Positions 7,014 through 9,564 of a stretch of DNA of 9,564 nt are shown in pieces; the stretch's first letter is position 1; each line of letters opens with the position of its first letter. A program made the position numbers and the translations under genes. Location: assembly GCA_041642315.1 (NCBI GenBank), contig JBEPWQ010000136.1:1-9564 (forward strand), written 5' to 3'. Under the pieces are notes generated by a model. That model was given only the letters and a program-made list of their open reading frames with translations. It was not told the origin of the DNA and ran no database searches. Origin of the DNA: JAABSQ01 sp041642315. GTDB taxonomy: Bacteria; Desulfobacterota; Desulfobacteria; Desulfobacterales; Desulfococcaceae.

Positions 7014-8795
7014 CTACAGCGCCAGGGCGAGAATCATGGACAGGAACAGGACCAGGACCAGGGTGCCGGCCAGGGGACCCTCCATAAGCCATTTTTCGAT
7101 TTGTCCGCTGCCTTCGAGAAAGGGCTTCACGGGGAGCCATTTTTGCAGGGTTCGAACGGTCCCGGCGACGATGGGCAGGGCGGAACTGGTGGGTCGGCTG
7201 ATGAGCCTGACCGGAAAAGGAGGGGTCAGGCGAGTCAAAAAACGGGAAAGGGGCCGGAAAAGATGCAGGATGTCACCCGGCGGCAGCGTCGGAATGGGCC
7301 TGCGGCCCCAGCGCCAGACCGCCAGGGAAAAGAAGAGCCCGATCAATAGCGGCGGGAGCGCGGCGCCCCAAGCTCCGGGCGACAGGGCCGCATCCACGTA
7401 TCCCTCCCACCCGAGGCCGAAATAGGCGATATGGATCATGGCCGACATCAGCACCACGCCGAGCCACGGAATCCAGATTCGCCGGGAAGGATGGGGTGTC
7501 GCCGCCTTTGCGTCCCGAATCAGCAGGAGTTCGAACCGGAAGAGCAGAACAACGGTGGCGAATGCCACCAGAAGCAGGACCGCATTCAGCCAGGCGGCCC
7601 ATGGGGCCGGCAGAGCCGCCTTCAGATCCTTGAAAGGCAGCTTGGCGATCGCCCCTCCGGTGGCCGGAAAGCCGGCGAAGACGAGCAGCGGCAAAAAACC
7701 GGTCAGGAGCAGAAGGGTCCGGACCGGTTTCGCGGTCGGGAATGCGGCGGCCGCTCCCACCGAAAGAAAAAGGGCCCCTTTTGTGAGGGCATGATACATG
7801 GCGAAAATCAGAATCCCGGTTGCCGCCACCGGCCAGATCGTCGGTTCGTAAAGCGCGGCGCCGACAGCGAAGGTCATCGGGCCCATTTTGCTGATGCTCG
7901 AATAGGCCAGAAGCGCCTTGGGGTGGGTCTGGGTTATGGCCGCGGCCGCTCCGAAAACGGCGGCCGCCAGGCTCAGGACCATCACCGTCGCCCCGATGGG
8001 GGCCGACTGCAAGGCGCCCAGGGGAACAAAGACCATCATTCCGAAAAGCCCGGCTTTGATCATGGCGCCGCTTAGAACGGCGCTGGCGGGGGTCGGGGCG
8101 GCCGGATGGGCCAGAGGAAGCCATATGTGCAGGGGAAGAACGCCGGCCTTGATGCCGAAACCGAGAAGCAGCAGAACCGTCAGCACGGGGCCGTTCGGGC
8201 TTTCGGCCAGAGCGGCGGCCCAGTCGGCGATCAGAAGCTGTTCCGAGGCGGCGTAGCCTGCGGCCAGGGCCGGAAAAAGAAGCATCTCTCCGAGGACCAC
8301 GAGAACAAGGTAGACGTTGCCGGCATACCGGGCCGGGTCGTTCCGAAGGTGGACCACCAGGCCGTAGGAGGCAAAGCTCATCAGGGCGTAGAGGGTATAA
8401 AAGCTCCCGATGTCCCGGGCGATCAGAAGGCCGAGGTTTCCCGCCATCGCCGCCAGAAAAAAACCGAAGAATTCGCGCTGCCGATTCGAGGGGACGTACC
8501 CCAGCGCATGAAGTCCCGCCATCCACCAGAGCAGAGAGGTGAACAGCAGAAAAACCCGCGAGAAAGCATCGAGACCGAGGGTGGTTCCGAGCAGAAGGAA
8601 GGGCAGATGGACGTCGGGGGTGTCACCCCCGAACAGGACCAGAAAAAGGGCCGGCATTGCGGTCCAGGGTGCGATCGCCAGGAGCCACCGGCATTTCCGG
8701 TCTTTGCCGACTGCGAGAGCGAAGGCGACCAGGAGCGGAAGGACGATGACCGCCGGGAAAAGAAAGGTCCAGGCAAGGGGATGAAGAGAATTCAT
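7014..8795 (-). CDS. HyfB/HycC-like antiporter-type membrane subunit
   Basis: A 593-residue, strongly hydrophobic protein of the proton-conducting antiporter family (NuoL/M/N, MrpA/D, HyfB), probably with about 14 membrane helices. The core GFGIKAGVLPLHIWLP followed by AHPAAPTPASAVLSGAM and IKAG is closest to hydrogenase-4 subunit B. Candidate channel lysines are Lys216, Lys247 and Lys339 (YHALTKGALFL); His223 and His230 are also present. Unusual: where NuoM and HyfB proteins carry a membrane Glu in an ELM motif, this protein reads YALMS with Ala137. The C-terminus has a basic, polar stretch (about 500-568) and then a last helix (about 573-593). The start at 8795 has GGGAG 8 nt upstream and overlaps the preceding stop as ATGA, indicating translational coupling; the frame is open to 9092 but only as a shadow of the upstream gene. 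No hydrogenase gene is visible, so an Mrp-like complex is as likely as a hydrogenase. Confidence 0.85.
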   Translation of the reverse strand: MNSLHPLAWTFLFPAVIVLPLLVAFALAVGKDRKCRWLLAIAPWTAMPALFLVLFGGDTPDVHLPFLLLGTTLGLDAFSRVFLLFTSLLWWMAGLHALGYVPSNRQREFFGFFLAAMAGNLGLLIARDIGSFYTLYALMSFASYGLVVHLRNDPARYAGNVYLVLVVLGEMLLFPALAAGYAASEQLLIADWAAALAESPNGPVLTVLLLLGFGIKAGVLPLHIWLPLAHPAAPTPASAVLSGAMIKAGLFGMMVFVPLGALQSAPIGATVMVLSLAAAVFGAAAAITQTHPKALLAYSSISKMGPMTFAVGAALYEPTIWPVAATGILIFAMYHALTKGALFLSVGAAAAFPTAKPVRTLLLLTGFLPLLVFAGFPATGGAIAKLPFKDLKAALPAPWAAWLNAVLLLVAFATVVLLFRFELLLIRDAKAATPHPSRRIWIPWLGVVLMSAMIHIAYFGLGWEGYVDAALSPGAWGAALPPLLIGLFFSLAVWRWGRRPIPTLPPGDILHLFRPLSRFLTRLTPPFPVRLISRPTSSALPIVAGTVRTLQKWLPVKPFLEGSGQIEKWLMEGPLAGTLVLVLFLSMILALAL

Positions 8796-9564
8796 GGTGT
8801 ATACTCCCGGAACATGATCAGCCGCGCCCAGGAGAGGGGGCTCAACGGCATCGCCGCCAGAAGGCCGAGCAGGACCGTTATCAGGGCCGTGAATACCGGC
8901 GGCATCAGCAGGTAGGGATGGATTTCCCAGCGTTGAGCCGCGGGGCGTTCGGGAAGGGGCTGTTCCGGTTCGCAAAACCAGGCGTAATAGATGATGGGCA
9001 GAAAATAGGCGGCGTTGAGGATGCTGCTGAGAAGCAGTACCCCGATAATCAATGGCATGTCGGCCTCCAGTGCTCCCAGGGTCAGAAACCATTTGCTGAA
9101 AAATCCGGCCATCGGCGGCACCCCGATCATTCCCATGGCGGCCACGGTGAAGGCGCCCATGGTCAGGGGCATTCGGCGGCCCACCCCCCGGAGTTCGCTG
9201 ATGCGGTGAAAATGGAGCTCTTCGGCCACGTTTCCGGCGCAGAAGAACATGGTAATCTTCATGATGCCCTGGTGAACCAGGTGTACGATACCGCCGATGG
9301 TGGCCAGCGGCCCCACAATGGCCGTTCCGAGGGTGATGTAGGAGACCTGGCTCACAGTGGAATAGGCGAGCCGCCGCTTGAAATCGTCCTGGAACATCGC
9401 CCGCAGGGAGCCGTAGAGAATCGTTGCCCCGGCGAAAAAGATGAGTCCTTCGCGCACACCCATGGCGGTGACGGCTTCGACGCCGAAAACGTCGTATACC
9501 ACCCGAACGATGCCGAAGACGCCCGCCTTGACCACGGCGACCGCATGGAGCAGGGCGCTTACCG
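8792..9564 (-). CDS. MrpD/NuoM/NuoN-type antiporter subunit (5' end outside window)
   Basis: The last 256 residues of a membrane protein; its start lies beyond 9564. The visible part opens with VSALLHAVAVVKAGVFG, the hallmark of helix 7 in antiporter-like subunits with its His and channel Lys. It continues with DDFKRRLAYSTVSQVSYI (the conserved loop and helix 9-10 region), HLVHQGIMKITMFFCAG (helix 10 Lys) and GMIGVPPMAGFFSKW, the latter typical of MrpD and NuoM/N. After three or four more helices the protein ends in REYTP. A subunit D of a monovalent cation/H+ antiporter is the best match; NuoN/NuoM cannot be excluded from a fragment. It overlaps the downstream HyfB-like gene by 4 bp. The GTG at 9535 is an internal codon, not a start. 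Confidence 0.88.
   Translation of the reverse strand, partial: VSALLHAVAVVKAGVFGIVRVVYDVFGVEAVTAMGVREGLIFFAGATILYGSLRAMFQDDFKRRLAYSTVSQVSYITLGTAIVGPLATIGGIVHLVHQGIMKITMFFCAGNVAEELHFHRISELRGVGRRMPLTMGAFTVAAMGMIGVPPMAGFFSKWFLTLGALEADMPLIIGVLLLSSILNAAYFLPIIYYAWFCEPEQPLPERPAAQRWEIHPYLLMPPVFTALITVLLGLLAAMPLSPLSWARLIMFREYTP
8804..8808 (-). promoter_or_regulatory. Ribosome binding site of the HyfB-like gene
   Basis: GGGAG, 8 nt before the ATG at 8795 and inside the end of the upstream coding region. It supports the overlapping ATGA start over the longer open frame. Confidence 0.7.

Noticed and set aside
8796..9092. 99-residue N-terminal extension of the HyfB-like frame
   Set aside because: It overlaps the conserved upstream antiporter gene in another frame, and the ATGA start at 8795 has a good ribosome binding site.
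9352..9546. Minus-strand frame of 64 codons at the right end
   Set aside because: It overlaps the antiporter subunit in another frame; only the latter shows family motifs.
1..9564. tRNA, rRNA, CRISPR, transposase or defence genes
   Set aside because: None seen on either strand; the window is explained by metabolic and membrane-transport genes plus short gaps.

Overview
The window is a GC-rich bacterial segment in which every supportable gene lies on the minus strand, so transcription runs from high to low coordinates. It holds two modules. The first (right end, 9564 down to 7014) is the tail of a membrane ion-translocation cluster: the C-terminal part of an MrpD/NuoM/NuoN-type antiporter-like subunit, cut by the window edge, overlapping by 4 bp a 593-residue HyfB/HycC-like antiporter subunit. 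The second (6849 down to 143) is a complete 2-oxoglutarate dehydrogenase locus: an alpha/beta hydrolase, odhA (sucA, E1), odhB (sucB, E2) and lpdA (E3).

The modules are separated by a 164-bp gap (6850-7013). It carries a weak hairpin after the antiporter gene, then a good minus-strand sigma70-type promoter (TTGACA, 17 bp, TAAAAG) with a small imperfect dyad over the predicted start of transcription. This suggests that the hydrolase and the dehydrogenase genes form one operon. The hydrolase stop codon overlaps possible early ATGs of odhA. odhA and odhB are 77 bp apart, with an 8-bp hairpin across the odhA stop codon. odhB and lpdA are 220 bp apart, and that gap holds a striking inverted repeat with perfect 22-bp arms. 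A 12-bp hairpin follows lpdA and is a plausible terminator. No gene-free stretch exceeds 300 bases.

Functionally, E1 decarboxylates 2-oxoglutarate on thiamine diphosphate, E2 passes the succinyl group to CoA via a lipoyl-lysine, and E3 reoxidises the lipoate and reduces NAD+. NADH made here could feed a respiratory chain, but a direct link to the neighbouring antiporter genes is only inference. The hydrolase has an intact Ser-Asp-His triad and no known role in this complex.

Organism: a GC-rich Gram-negative bacterium. The combination of Mrp/HyfB-like subunits with an ordinary odhAB-lpd operon fits a Desulfobacterota-like (former Deltaproteobacteria) genome, but this is an impression from protein character, not shown by any marker gene. 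I see no RNA genes, CRISPR, insertion sequence or phage genes, and no clear evidence of a wholly new system. The most unexplained items are the long palindromic element at 1621-1705, the Ala in place of the usual Glu in the HyfB-like subunit, and the hydrolase heading the operon.
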